14,614 nucleotides of DNA. Source: JAUWQU01 sp964564285. GTDB lineage: Bacteria; Planctomycetota; Phycisphaerae; SM23-33. Shown piece by piece: positions 7,375 through 13,707 of the stretch. The notes under the pieces were generated by a model that made no database searches, had not been told where the DNA came from, and saw only the letters and a list, made by a program, of their open reading frames with translations. Made by a program: the position numbers and the translations under genes. Positions within the stretch are counted from its first letter, which is position 1. The number at the start of each line of letters is the position of its first letter. The stretch lies in assembly GCA_964564285.1 (NCBI GenBank), contig CAZMBZ010000123.1, forward strand, positions 1-14,614. Reading direction: 5' to 3'.

Positions 7375-8260
7375 GTCGCGTAAGCAACTGCGTGCTTTCC
7401 TCGACTACCTCCAGGCCGAGTGTGGACTCGCTCAAAACACGCGCCTTGCCTACCGGCGGGACCTCTGCCGATTCATTGACAGCCTCGGCGACGCTGCAAG
7501 CGACCTGGCGAAACTGACCACCGGTGACGTCGAGCATTTCCTCCGTCGGTGCAACAGCGACGGACTGTCCGCCAGTTCCACAGGCCGGGCACTGGCGGCA
7601 GTGAGAATGTTCTGCCGATACCTCGTACTCAACCGCGCCTTGACGCGGGATGTCTCCGCCGTCGTCGTACCGCCGAAAAAGTGGCACCGGCTCCCTTCCG
7701 TACTGGGCGACGAGCACGTCAAGCGAATCCTCGCCGCCCCCAACGACGAGCAGGACACCCACGCCCTGCGAGACCGGGCTATCCTGACGCTCCTCTACGC
7801 GACAGGAATGCGGGCCAGCGAACTGGCCGGGCTTGGCGTGCGTGACCTCAACTTCAACATCGGAATCGTCCGCGTGATGGGCAAGGGCAACAAGGAGCGG
7901 ATAGTCCCGGTCGCCCAGGCTGCAATGGATACCGTGCGAAAGTACATCCGGTCAGGCCGGGCCGCGCTGGCTGCCGAGACCGCGTCGCGAATGTTCCTTT
8001 CGCGGACGGGCAGACCGCTGGCCCGCGAGGACGTGTACCGTACCGTTCGCAAGTACGTCCGCCGGGCCGCAATCCGCGGCAAGGTTTCCCCGCACACGCT
8101 GCGCCACGCCTTCGCGACGCACCTGCTCGCACACGGCGCCAACCTGCGAAGCGTGCAGGAAATGCTGGGCCATGCCGACATATCCACCACGCAGATATAC
8201 ACACACGTCGATGCCGATCGCCTAAAAAGCATCCACAAGCAATTCCACCCGCGAGGCTGA
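7316..8260 (+). CDS. xerD: Tyrosine recombinase XerD
   Basis: XerD acts with XerC at dif to resolve chromosome dimers at division. The 314-residue protein has an N-terminal SAM-like core-binding domain (FLDYLQAECGLAQNTRLAYR) and a C-terminal catalytic domain with the full set of active-site residues: R166 (TGMRASEL), K190 (GKGNKERIVP), H260 and R263 (HTLRHAFATHLL), H286 (LGHAD) and nucleophile Y295 (YTHV). The C-terminus, KSIHKQFHPRG, is closer to XerD than to XerC. The start ATG at 7316 (a second ATG follows at 7319) has GGAG 7 bases upstream. The first ~18 residues extend beyond usual XerD proteins, so a later TTG near 7361 is possible. It overlaps the Cys-rich ORF. No XerC, phage or integron genes are nearby, which supports a housekeeping role. 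Confidence 0.93.
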   Translation: MMPASTKKQPLPSASSLPLESRKQLRAFLDYLQAECGLAQNTRLAYRRDLCRFIDSLGDAASDLAKLTTGDVEHFLRRCNSDGLSASSTGRALAAVRMFCRYLVLNRALTRDVSAVVVPPKKWHRLPSVLGDEHVKRILAAPNDEQDTHALRDRAILTLLYATGMRASELAGLGVRDLNFNIGIVRVMGKGNKERIVPVAQAAMDTVRKYIRSGRAALAAETASRMFLSRTGRPLAREDVYRTVRKYVRRAAIRGKVSPHTLRHAFATHLLAHGANLRSVQEMLGHADISTTQIYTHVDADRLKSIHKQFHPRG

Positions 8261-8271
8261 CACAAACCTCC

Positions 8272-8373
8272 ATGCCAAATCCTCAATGTCCAAATTGATG
8301 GATTCCGCAATCCGCATTGGACATTTGACATTGAACATTGAACACTGGGCATTCGGAATTGGGCATTTGGCAT
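8272..8373. repeat. Inverted-repeat intergenic element
   Basis: About 102 bases bounded by exact 9-base inverted ends, ATGCCAAAT (8272-8280) and ATTTGGCAT (8365-8373). The interior is built of related short words (CATTGGACAT, ACATTTGAC, ACATTGAACATTGAAC, GGGCATT, GGAATTGGGCATT) with a second imperfect inverted pair: AATGTCCAAAT at 8285-8295 and ATTTGACATT at 8323-8332, the latter lacking one base. It fills nearly all of the xerD-panE gap, has no coding potential and differs in composition from the genes. It looks like a dispersed REP-like element; copy number cannot be judged from one window. Confidence 0.6.
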
Positions 8374-8393
8374 AGATCGTCAGGAGGTCGGCA

Positions 8394-9344
8394 TTGGGCA
8401 GACGTTACGCAATCATCGGCACTGGAGCCCTCGGCGGGTTCTACGGAGGCCGGCTCGCCAGGGCTGGCTGCGACGTGCATTTTCTGCTGCATAGCGACTA
8501 CGAGCATGTCCGCAAGCATGGGCTGCGTGTAGACAGCGTCGGTGGCGACTTCGTCTTGCCGAACGTGCATGCCTACGGCCGGGCCGAGGACATGCCCCCA
8601 TGCGACGTCGTCGCCGTGGCACTTAAGACCACCTCCAACGACCTGCTGGGCAAGTTGCTGCCTCCCGTAATCGCCGATGACGGCGTGGTGCTGGTTCTCC
8701 AGAACGGGCTGGGCATCGAAGAGCAAGTGGCCGAAATCGTCGGACCCGATCGCGTCATGGGCGGACTGTGTTTTCTGTGCGCCAGCAAGGTCGGCCCCGG
8801 GCACATTCGGCATCTCGACTACGGGTACATCTCCCTGGCGGAGTACGACGCCCAGAGCAGGCCGCGTGGAATCACCGAACGAATGCGGGAAATAGGCGGG
8901 GACCTCGAATCCGCCGGCGTCCGCATACAGTACGCCGAGGACCTTGTCCTGGCCCGGTGGAAGAAGCTCATCTGGAACGTGCCCTTCAACGGCCTGAGCG
9001 TGCTGCTGGACACCACGACCGATCGCATCATGGCCGACGAGCATTCGCGAACCATAGCCGAGGGCCTGATGCGGGAGGTCGCCGCCGCCGCCATCGCCGC
9101 GGCCGGGCGAGAAATCGAGGACCCCTTCATACGAAGCCAGCTTGACGACACGGCCAGGATGGCCCCATACAAGCCGAGTATGCTTCTGGACTACCGTGAG
9201 GGCAGGCCGATGGAAATTGAAGCTATCTTCGGCGCGGCCCTGCGCGCCGCAATCGACGCCAAATGCGCGGTCCCGCGAATCGAAACGCTCTACCGCCTGT
9301 TGAAGTTCATAGACCAAGGAGTCCGACGTGGAAGAACGCTTTGA
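8394..9344 (+). CDS. panE: Ketopantoate reductase family protein (2-dehydropantoate 2-reductase, ApbA/PanE)
   Basis: PanE-family enzymes reduce 2-dehydropantoate with NADPH to pantoate on the way to pantothenate and coenzyme A. The 316-residue length fits the family. A Rossmann fold begins at once with IIGTGALGGFYGGRLA (GxGxxG at 9-14), followed by VVAVALKTTSND and VLVLQNGLG. The C-terminal domain has RWKKLIWNVPFNGLSVL, with the candidate catalytic lysine at 191 and asparagines at 195 and 199, and YREGRPMEIEAIFG, with the conserved glutamate at 274. The start is TTG at 8394, supported by AGGAGGT at 8382-8388, 5 bases upstream, and by the immediate Rossmann motif. It ends inside the next gene. 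Many family members act on other 2-oxoacids, and no other pantothenate gene is visible here, so the substrate is uncertain. Confidence 0.85.
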   Translation: MGRRYAIIGTGALGGFYGGRLARAGCDVHFLLHSDYEHVRKHGLRVDSVGGDFVLPNVHAYGRAEDMPPCDVVAVALKTTSNDLLGKLLPPVIADDGVVLVLQNGLGIEEQVAEIVGPDRVMGGLCFLCASKVGPGHIRHLDYGYISLAEYDAQSRPRGITERMREIGGDLESAGVRIQYAEDLVLARWKKLIWNVPFNGLSVLLDTTTDRIMADEHSRTIAEGLMREVAAAAIAAAGREIEDPFIRSQLDDTARMAPYKPSMLLDYREGRPMEIEAIFGAALRAAIDAKCAVPRIETLYRLLKFIDQGVRRGRTL

Positions 9345-10374
9345 GCGAGAGACAGCCGACCTGACCAAATCGTGGGGCAAGCACGACCGCGATATCCTGC
9401 GAGACTACCTGGTACGCGACGTCGAGGACCCGCGAATAAACGTCCAGAGCGTACTGACGAGGCATTTTCTCCTTGAACGCGTGCTGCCCGAGCATTTCGG
9501 GCTGCTCAAGGAGCACGAACTCAGATTCGCCATCGCGGCCAACTGGCTTCTGGGCATCCGCAAGGACGCCGCCCTGGTCACCAGACACGACGAAATCCTC
9601 TGCGCCCTGCTGGGTGAGGCGGATGAGCAACCCGACGGAATCCAGATTCCAAGCTGGGTCCGCGACGTCTTTTCGTCCCTGCCTGCCGAGGTCGATGGAA
9701 TCGAGGTGCCCGACTATATCAGCGACGTGCTGGTCTTGCCCCCGCCCGCCCACGAGGATGAGCCTCCCCTGCCGGACTATGCGGCTTCGACATTCCTGAA
9801 CTTGTTTCGCCAGGTGCTCGCCAACGCCTCCGTCGCCCCGGCGGGGCAACCCACCGTCATCGAACCGGCCTGCGGATCAGCAAACGACTACCGCTATCTC
9901 GACGCGTTCGGCATTGGGCGGCACATCGACTACACCGGATTCGACCTGTGCGAGAAGAACATCGAAAACGCACTGGAGATGTTCCCGGACGTCGATTTCC
10001 GGGCGGGCAACGTGCTGGCCATCGAGGCAGACCAGAAGGCCTTCGAGATATGCATCGTCCACGACCTCTTCGAGCATCTTTCCATCGAGGCCATGGCCCA
10101 AGCCGTAGCCGAGGTCTGCCGCGTCACCGGCCGAAGCGTCCTGGCGCACTTCTTCCAAATGCACAATGAGCCCGAGCACCTCGTCCGCATGCGTGAGGAT
10201 TATCACTGGAACAGACTGTCGCTGGAGAAGATCGTCGGGCTATTCCAGGCCGAGGGCTTTGAACTCGTCCGGTCCGTCAACATCGCCGACCTCGTCACCG
10301 CCCGCTTCAAGGGCGCCAAGACTCACAACCAGCACGCATGGACGCTGCACCTGGAACGGACTGGTAGTCAGTAG
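9328..10374 (+). CDS. SAM-dependent methyltransferase-like protein with an uncharacterised N-terminal domain
   Basis: 348 residues from GTG at 9328, with AAGGAG at 9316-9321, 6 bases upstream. The last 17 bases of the reductase gene overlap its start, so translation is probably coupled. Residues 1 to about 150 are helical and acidic (KHDRDILRDYLVRDVEDPR, RFAIAANWLLGIRK) and match no domain I know. From about 172 a class I Rossmann methyltransferase fold follows: TVIEPACGSANDY (177-188) as the SAM-binding loop, YTGFDLCEKNIENA with acidic D206 after strand 2, the strand-4 segment ICIVHDLFEHL, and a C-terminal HNQHAWTLHLER strand. Motif I (EPACGSAND) differs from the usual D.G.G.G. The substrate is unknown; a free-standing small-molecule or protein methyltransferase is possible. 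Fold 0.8, activity lower. Confidence 0.8.
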   Translation: MEERFERETADLTKSWGKHDRDILRDYLVRDVEDPRINVQSVLTRHFLLERVLPEHFGLLKEHELRFAIAANWLLGIRKDAALVTRHDEILCALLGEADEQPDGIQIPSWVRDVFSSLPAEVDGIEVPDYISDVLVLPPPAHEDEPPLPDYAASTFLNLFRQVLANASVAPAGQPTVIEPACGSANDYRYLDAFGIGRHIDYTGFDLCEKNIENALEMFPDVDFRAGNVLAIEADQKAFEICIVHDLFEHLSIEAMAQAVAEVCRVTGRSVLAHFFQMHNEPEHLVRMREDYHWNRLSLEKIVGLFQAEGFELVRSVNIADLVTARFKGAKTHNQHAWTLHLERTGSQ

Positions 10375-10398
10375 CCTGGAAGCCCAGCACGCCCGTAG

Positions 10399-10420
10399 GC
10401 AACCGGATTGCCCCGGTTGC
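10399..10420. terminator. Hairpin between convergent genes
   Basis: GCAACCGG-ATTGCC-CCGGTTGC: a perfect 8-bp stem with a 6-base loop, 25 bases after the methyltransferase stop and about 100 bases beyond the rny stop. It could end transcription from both sides. There is no T-tract, so termination strength is uncertain. Confidence 0.45.
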
Positions 10421-10520
10421 AGGCTATTGACGACCGATGACCTGCGCCGTGAAATCCTGCTCGCTGAAGTGAACTGGCCTCGGGGACATAGTTTGCCTTT
10501 ACCAGCTAACGGTTACCGCA

Positions 10521-12122
10521 TCAGCGGGCATATTCCACGCAGCGGACCTCTCGGACTACCGTAACCCGGACCTCGCCGGGGTATTCCATTTCGTCCTCGA
10601 CTCGCCGGGCAACGTCGCGGGCTATCTTGGCTGAGACCTTGTCGTCGATGTTATCGGCGTCGACAATCACTCGCACCTCTCGCCCGGCCTGGATGGCGTA
10701 TGCCTGCTTGACGCCCTCGAAATCGGAGGCAATTTCCTCGAGCTTCTGCAAGCGCTGAACGTATCGCTCCAGCGACTCGCGGCGGGCACCGGGACGACTT
10801 GCGCTTATCGCGTCGGCGGCCATGACAATGGGAGTGTAGATGCTCGTCACCTCGCCGTCGCCGTGATGGCCTCCGACGGCCTCGATGATCTCCGGCTTCT
10901 CGCCGTACCGCTTGCAGAGATCGGCGCCAATGGCCGGGTGCCCGCCCTCGACCTCGTGGTCGACGGCCTTGCCAATGTCGTGCAAAAGCCCAGCCCGGCG
11001 GGCAATTATGCCGTTAAGGCCAAGTTCATCAGCGATCACCTGGGACAGATAAGCCACTTCCATCGAATGCTGTAAGACGTTCTGGCCGTAGCTTGTCCGA
11101 AACTGAAGTCGCCCCAGCAGTTCGGTCAGTTTGTTGTGCAGGCCGCGAATATTGGCATCCACGGTCGCCTGCTTGCCCTTCTCGGTAATCTGCCGAGCGA
11201 TGTCCTTCTCGGTGGCGGCGACAACTTCTTCTATCCGCGTCGGGTGGATTCGTCCGTCCTGGATCAACTTTTCCAGCGACCGCCGGGCCGTCTCGCGGCG
11301 GATCGGATCGAAGGCCGAGACAACCACCACGCCCGGCGTGTCATCGACGATAACATCAACGCCCGTAGCCTTTTCAAACGCTCGAATGTTCCTGCCTTCA
11401 CGACCAATAACCCGGCCCTTCATGTCGTCCGAGGGGATATCCACAGTGGAAACGGTGGATTCGCAAGTGTGATCCGACGCGTAGCGCTGGATGGCGGTGA
11501 CAATGATCTCGCGCCCCTGCTCGTCGGCGGTTTCCTTGGCCTGTTCGAGCTTGCTGGCGATAAGCTCGGCTGTCTCCTTCTCCATGTCTCGCTCGACTTC
11601 CTGCATGAGAATTGATCGAGCTTCTTCCATGCTCAGGCCGGCGACCTTGAGAAGTTGGCTTTTCTGCCGGCCTATCACGTCGTTGAGCTGCTTATCCTTG
11701 GCGGCGAGGGCATGTTCCTTCTCGATGATTCCCTTTTGGGCTGCCTCAAGCGTGCGTTCCTTGGTGTTTAGCGTTTCAAGTTTCTGATCTATGAGGTCTT
11801 CGCGTTTGGCGATGCGTTTTTCCTCTGCCTTGAGGTCCTGCCGCGCGCTCTTGGTTTCGGAGTCAAATTCCTCGCGATGCCTGATGAACTCGGTTTTGGC
11901 GTCGGCCTGGGCCTGAGCGATGATCTTTGCCGACTCCGCCTTGGCCTGATTGACCTGTGCCTCGATCTCCTTCTTGGTTCGATCTCGCCTGGCCAACTGG
12001 AGGAACTTCATGAAGAGAGCGCCGAGGCAGACGAGAATAATGGCCCCCCCGAACTGAAGGGACAACTCCTGCACGGGCGTTAAGGTTAAGGCCAAGCAGG
12101 CGGGTATCGAGCAGACTTCCAT
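10521..12122 (-). CDS. rny: Ribonuclease Y
   Basis: RNase Y is a membrane-anchored endoribonuclease that starts mRNA decay. The 533-residue protein (usual length 510-520) has the full domain order: a TM anchor at about 23-40 (FGGAIILVCLGALFMKFL), a long charged coiled coil to about 200 (KKEIEAQVNQAKAESAK, EEKRIAKREDLIDQKLETL), a KH RNA-binding domain at about 235-295 with GRVIGREGRNIRAFE, and an HD phosphohydrolase domain with H352 (HSMEVAYL), H381-D382 (LLHDIGKA) and a GGHHGD loop. The C-terminal domain ends in REVRCVEYAR. The start is ATG at 12122-12120 with AAGGA 8 bases upstream; an in-frame codon 17 codons earlier lacks such a site. It is preceded by a long non-coding region with possible promoters and a leader hairpin. 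All catalytic residues appear intact. Confidence 0.97.
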   Translation of the reverse strand: MEVCSIPACLALTLTPVQELSLQFGGAIILVCLGALFMKFLQLARRDRTKKEIEAQVNQAKAESAKIIAQAQADAKTEFIRHREEFDSETKSARQDLKAEEKRIAKREDLIDQKLETLNTKERTLEAAQKGIIEKEHALAAKDKQLNDVIGRQKSQLLKVAGLSMEEARSILMQEVERDMEKETAELIASKLEQAKETADEQGREIIVTAIQRYASDHTCESTVSTVDIPSDDMKGRVIGREGRNIRAFEKATGVDVIVDDTPGVVVVSAFDPIRRETARRSLEKLIQDGRIHPTRIEEVVAATEKDIARQITEKGKQATVDANIRGLHNKLTELLGRLQFRTSYGQNVLQHSMEVAYLSQVIADELGLNGIIARRAGLLHDIGKAVDHEVEGGHPAIGADLCKRYGEKPEIIEAVGGHHGDGEVTSIYTPIVMAADAISASRPGARRESLERYVQRLQKLEEIASDFEGVKQAYAIQAGREVRVIVDADNIDDKVSAKIARDVARRVEDEMEYPGEVRVTVVREVRCVEYAR

Positions 12123-12214
12123 GGCACGCTTCCTTTCTATAGTGCAAGCGCGCGGCACGGAATCGTTTTGCATAACAAGCAGGCCGGGCAGGGCTGGCTG
12201 GCCCCGCGAGGCGT

Positions 12215-12241
12215 CTCAGGCATGTCACATGAGCCCCTGAG
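12215..12241 (-). promoter_or_regulatory. Hairpin in the probable rny leader
   Basis: CTCAGG (12215-12220) pairs with CCTGAG (12236-12241). Inside, CATG/CATG (12221-12224 with 12228-12231) closes a three-base loop, with a four-base bulge on one side. If rny is transcribed from the A+T-rich block near 12325, this ten-pair hairpin lies in its 5' leader, about 95 bases before the start codon. A regulatory role is an inference. Confidence 0.3.
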
Positions 12242-12322
12242 CTATCTCAACGACTGCTTCACCCCACACGCAATGCCAATGCATACACCGGCGGAACTCA
12301 ACAAACCCTCACCGGTTGTGCT

Positions 12323-12328
12323 ATTATA
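12323..12328 (-). promoter_or_regulatory. Possible -10 box for rny
   Basis: A perfect TATAAT on the minus strand, in the most A+T-rich block of the gap, about 200 bases before the rny start. No good -35 box is seen at 16-18 bases. The same block read on the plus strand shows TGCTATTAT (12319-12327), an extended -10-like sequence, so the direction is uncertain. Confidence 0.35.
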
Positions 12329-12631
12329 TTTAACTTCATACTCTTACAGCTCTTACAATTGGCTTGCTATGGGTCGTAATCAGTGTATCAACGCTCTTAA
12401 ACAACTGCTGTTGGCTCATGGAACTATATGGCCCGAGGGCCTCGACCGCCCCAACTGGAGCGGTGCGAATCATCGATGTTCCGTGCCGTGACGTCCTTTT
12501 TACTTTCGGTTTTCCCGGCCAAGGGCCGGGCAACGCCACCGCCCGTGCCAAACCCGGAAAAAAAGTGAGCCTGGCACTGAACATCGCTTATCGGACGGCC
12601 TGCTTGTTAACGATTCGGGCCGTCGCTATCC

Positions 12632-12704
12632 AAAAAAACTCGTAGCGCAACACGAGGCGTCCAACAAAGGATGCCTTCGGCTACAGCTACAAAACTCATC
12701 GACT
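12632..12704 (-). ncRNA. Candidate small RNA or attenuated leader
   Basis: A transcript of about 73 bases starting near 12704 downstream of a good promoter and ending in seven U (12638-12632). The end carries CTCGT/ACGAG (12656-12652 with 12643-12639), a 5-bp stem extendable by a G-U pair. An alternative pairing of UUUGUAGC (12693-12686) with GCUACGAG (12646-12639) uses the same 3' arm, so two exclusive folds exist. A second short hairpin (GGC-A-TCC...GGA-C-GCC, near 12655-12674) lies between. No RNA family is recognised. Confidence 0.45.
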
Positions 12705-12711
12705 AAATTTC

Positions 12712-12741
12712 ATTCTAACGTAAGTTGGGCCTTGCGGTCAA
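12712..12741 (-). promoter_or_regulatory. Sigma-70-type promoter downstream of the amidase gene
   Basis: TTGACC (12741-12736) and TAGAAT (12717-12712) with an 18-base spacer; each box matches 5/6 of consensus. It lies only 39-68 bases past the amidase stop and points away from it, toward the candidate small RNA and, much further, rny. Confidence 0.55.
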
Positions 12742-12779
12742 GCTGATTGAGTACGATTAACGCCATCGAATCGTCAAAC

Positions 12780-13574
12780 TTATGACCGATCCAACCGCCT
12801 TACCCACCCACACCTGGCATCTGCCAGAACCGGAAACTCTTGACGGTACTGCCTCAAGGCCTGCACGTCCATCTCGGTTGAGAGAACCGTCTCGCCATCG
12901 CCAGCGTCTGCCACTGTCCGCCCGAAGGGGTCAATAACAACACTGCCACCGGAATACCGCACGTTAGGATCGCTTCCCACACGGTTTACGCCCACAACCC
13001 ACGCCTGATTCTCGATCGCCCGAGCCGTTAGCAACGCATGGAAGTGCTCGGAGCGGCTCGCGGGCCAGTTGGAGATTACCACCAGCACCTCCGCCCCGGC
13101 CAGCGAGGCCGCCCGAAAAACTTCTGGAAACCTCAGATCGTAGCAGATGAAGGGCGACAAACTCGTTCCCGCAATCTCGGCCACCACCGGCGCCTCACCA
13201 GGCGCGAAGTGTTCGGATTCACCCGCATACGAAAACGGGTGCATCTTGGCGTATCGCATTAGATGCCGGCCGGCGGGACCGATAAGCACCGCCTCGTTTA
13301 GGCCCCGCCCGTCGGAGGCGGTATTGACCACCCCCCCAAGCGCGTAACAACCATACCGGCGTGCGAATTCGGCAAGGAACCCCTCGGCCGGGGCGGGCAG
13401 GCCCTCGGCTGCGGACTGGACGTCCATGCTGAAGCCCGTGGAGAACATTTCTGGCAGGACAATCAGCCCGCCCGCCTCGCATGCGTTCGCCCCGGCCAGC
13501 AGCGTGCGAACCTTGGCGAAATTGGCTGGCTTGTCCTGCCAGGCTATGTCGAACTGGACACACGTAACTCTCAT
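12780..13574 (-). CDS. Omega-amidase / carbon-nitrogen hydrolase (YafV/Nit2-like)
   Basis: Nitrilase-superfamily enzymes of this branch hydrolyse alpha-keto-omega-amides such as 2-oxoglutaramate or 2-oxosuccinamate, a repair and salvage step in the cytoplasm. The 264-residue protein has the full catalytic triad: E42 (VLPEMFSTGF), K110 (YAKMHPF) and C144 (FICYDLRFP). The NWPASRSEHFHALLTARAIENQ block, followed by VGVNRVGSD, closely recalls E. coli YafV. The ATG at 13574 is preferred because AGGAG lies 9 bases upstream; an ATG seven codons earlier (13595) has a poor site and would leave only about 11 bases of leader after the promoter. A short hairpin, ACGATT/AATCGT (12753-12758 with 12769-12774), follows the stop without a T-tract. 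The exact substrate is inferred from the family. Confidence 0.9.
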   Translation of the reverse strand: MRVTCVQFDIAWQDKPANFAKVRTLLAGANACEAGGLIVLPEMFSTGFSMDVQSAAEGLPAPAEGFLAEFARRYGCYALGGVVNTASDGRGLNEAVLIGPAGRHLMRYAKMHPFSYAGESEHFAPGEAPVVAEIAGTSLSPFICYDLRFPEVFRAASLAGAEVLVVISNWPASRSEHFHALLTARAIENQAWVVGVNRVGSDPNVRYSGGSVVIDPFGRTVADAGDGETVLSTEMDVQALRQYRQEFPVLADARCGWVRRLDRS

Positions 13575-13612
13575 GGCCACAATCTCCTGGGCCATCTGGC
13601 CCCGCTGGACGC

Positions 13613-13618
13613 ATTATA
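13613..13618 (-). promoter_or_regulatory. -10 box of the amidase gene
   Basis: A perfect TATAAT on the minus strand (13618-13613) gives a predicted start near 13606 and a leader of about 32 bases to the chosen ATG. A matching -35 box is not clear; TTGTGC at 13644-13639 is 20 bases away. Confidence 0.45.
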
Positions 13619-13707
13619 CCGCGCACAGCGCACCCGAAGCACAACCATGGGAGAAAATGGCGATCGGAGGTTTCGGATGCGGCCTTTGTAGCTTTTCGGG
13701 CGACAGA

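Larger units (their letters stand above)
12123..12779. other. 657-base gap without a supported gene; holds promoters and RNA-like structures
   Basis: Between the 5' end of rny and the 3' end of the amidase gene. Short frames here have no ribosome-binding site or recognisable protein. The gap does contain a rny-proximal hairpin (12215-12241), an A+T-rich block with -10-like sequences (12319-12330), direct repeats of CTCTTACA (12341-12358), a three-way-junction-like fold (12413-12487), a G/C hairpin CCCGGCC-AAG-GGCCGGG (12514-12530), a 7-bp stem GACGGCC/GGCCGTC (12594-12600 with 12618-12624) around a GTTAAC-containing loop, and a candidate small RNA unit (12632-12741). Confidence 0.6.

Noticed and set aside
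7316..8260. The tyrosine recombinase as sign of an integrative element
   Set aside because: The sequence is XerD-like to its C-terminus. No att-like repeats, tRNA, excisionase or cargo genes are nearby, so a housekeeping role fits better.
8272..8373. CRISPR array
   Set aside because: The repeated words are short and of uneven spacing with no constant repeat-spacer pattern, and there are no cas genes.
8283..9380. A 365-codon open frame on the minus strand opposite panE
   Set aside because: It lies fully antisense to a well-supported reductase gene, starts in the repeat element region, shows no known domain and is explained by G/C-rich third positions of panE.
12168..12491. A 107-codon plus-strand frame in the rny upstream gap
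   Set aside because: It has no ribosome-binding site, a composition unlike a protein (many S, Y, P, H without pattern) and crosses the RNA-like structures.
12514..12530. Intrinsic terminator at CCCGGCC-AAG-GGCCGGG
   Set aside because: The stem is good, but no T-tract follows on either strand and no supported gene ends beside it.
12336..12584. An 82-codon minus-strand frame in the same gap, with an inner ATG giving 45 residues
   Set aside because: It has no clear ribosome-binding site and no known motif. It was kept as unlikely because conservation cannot be checked here.
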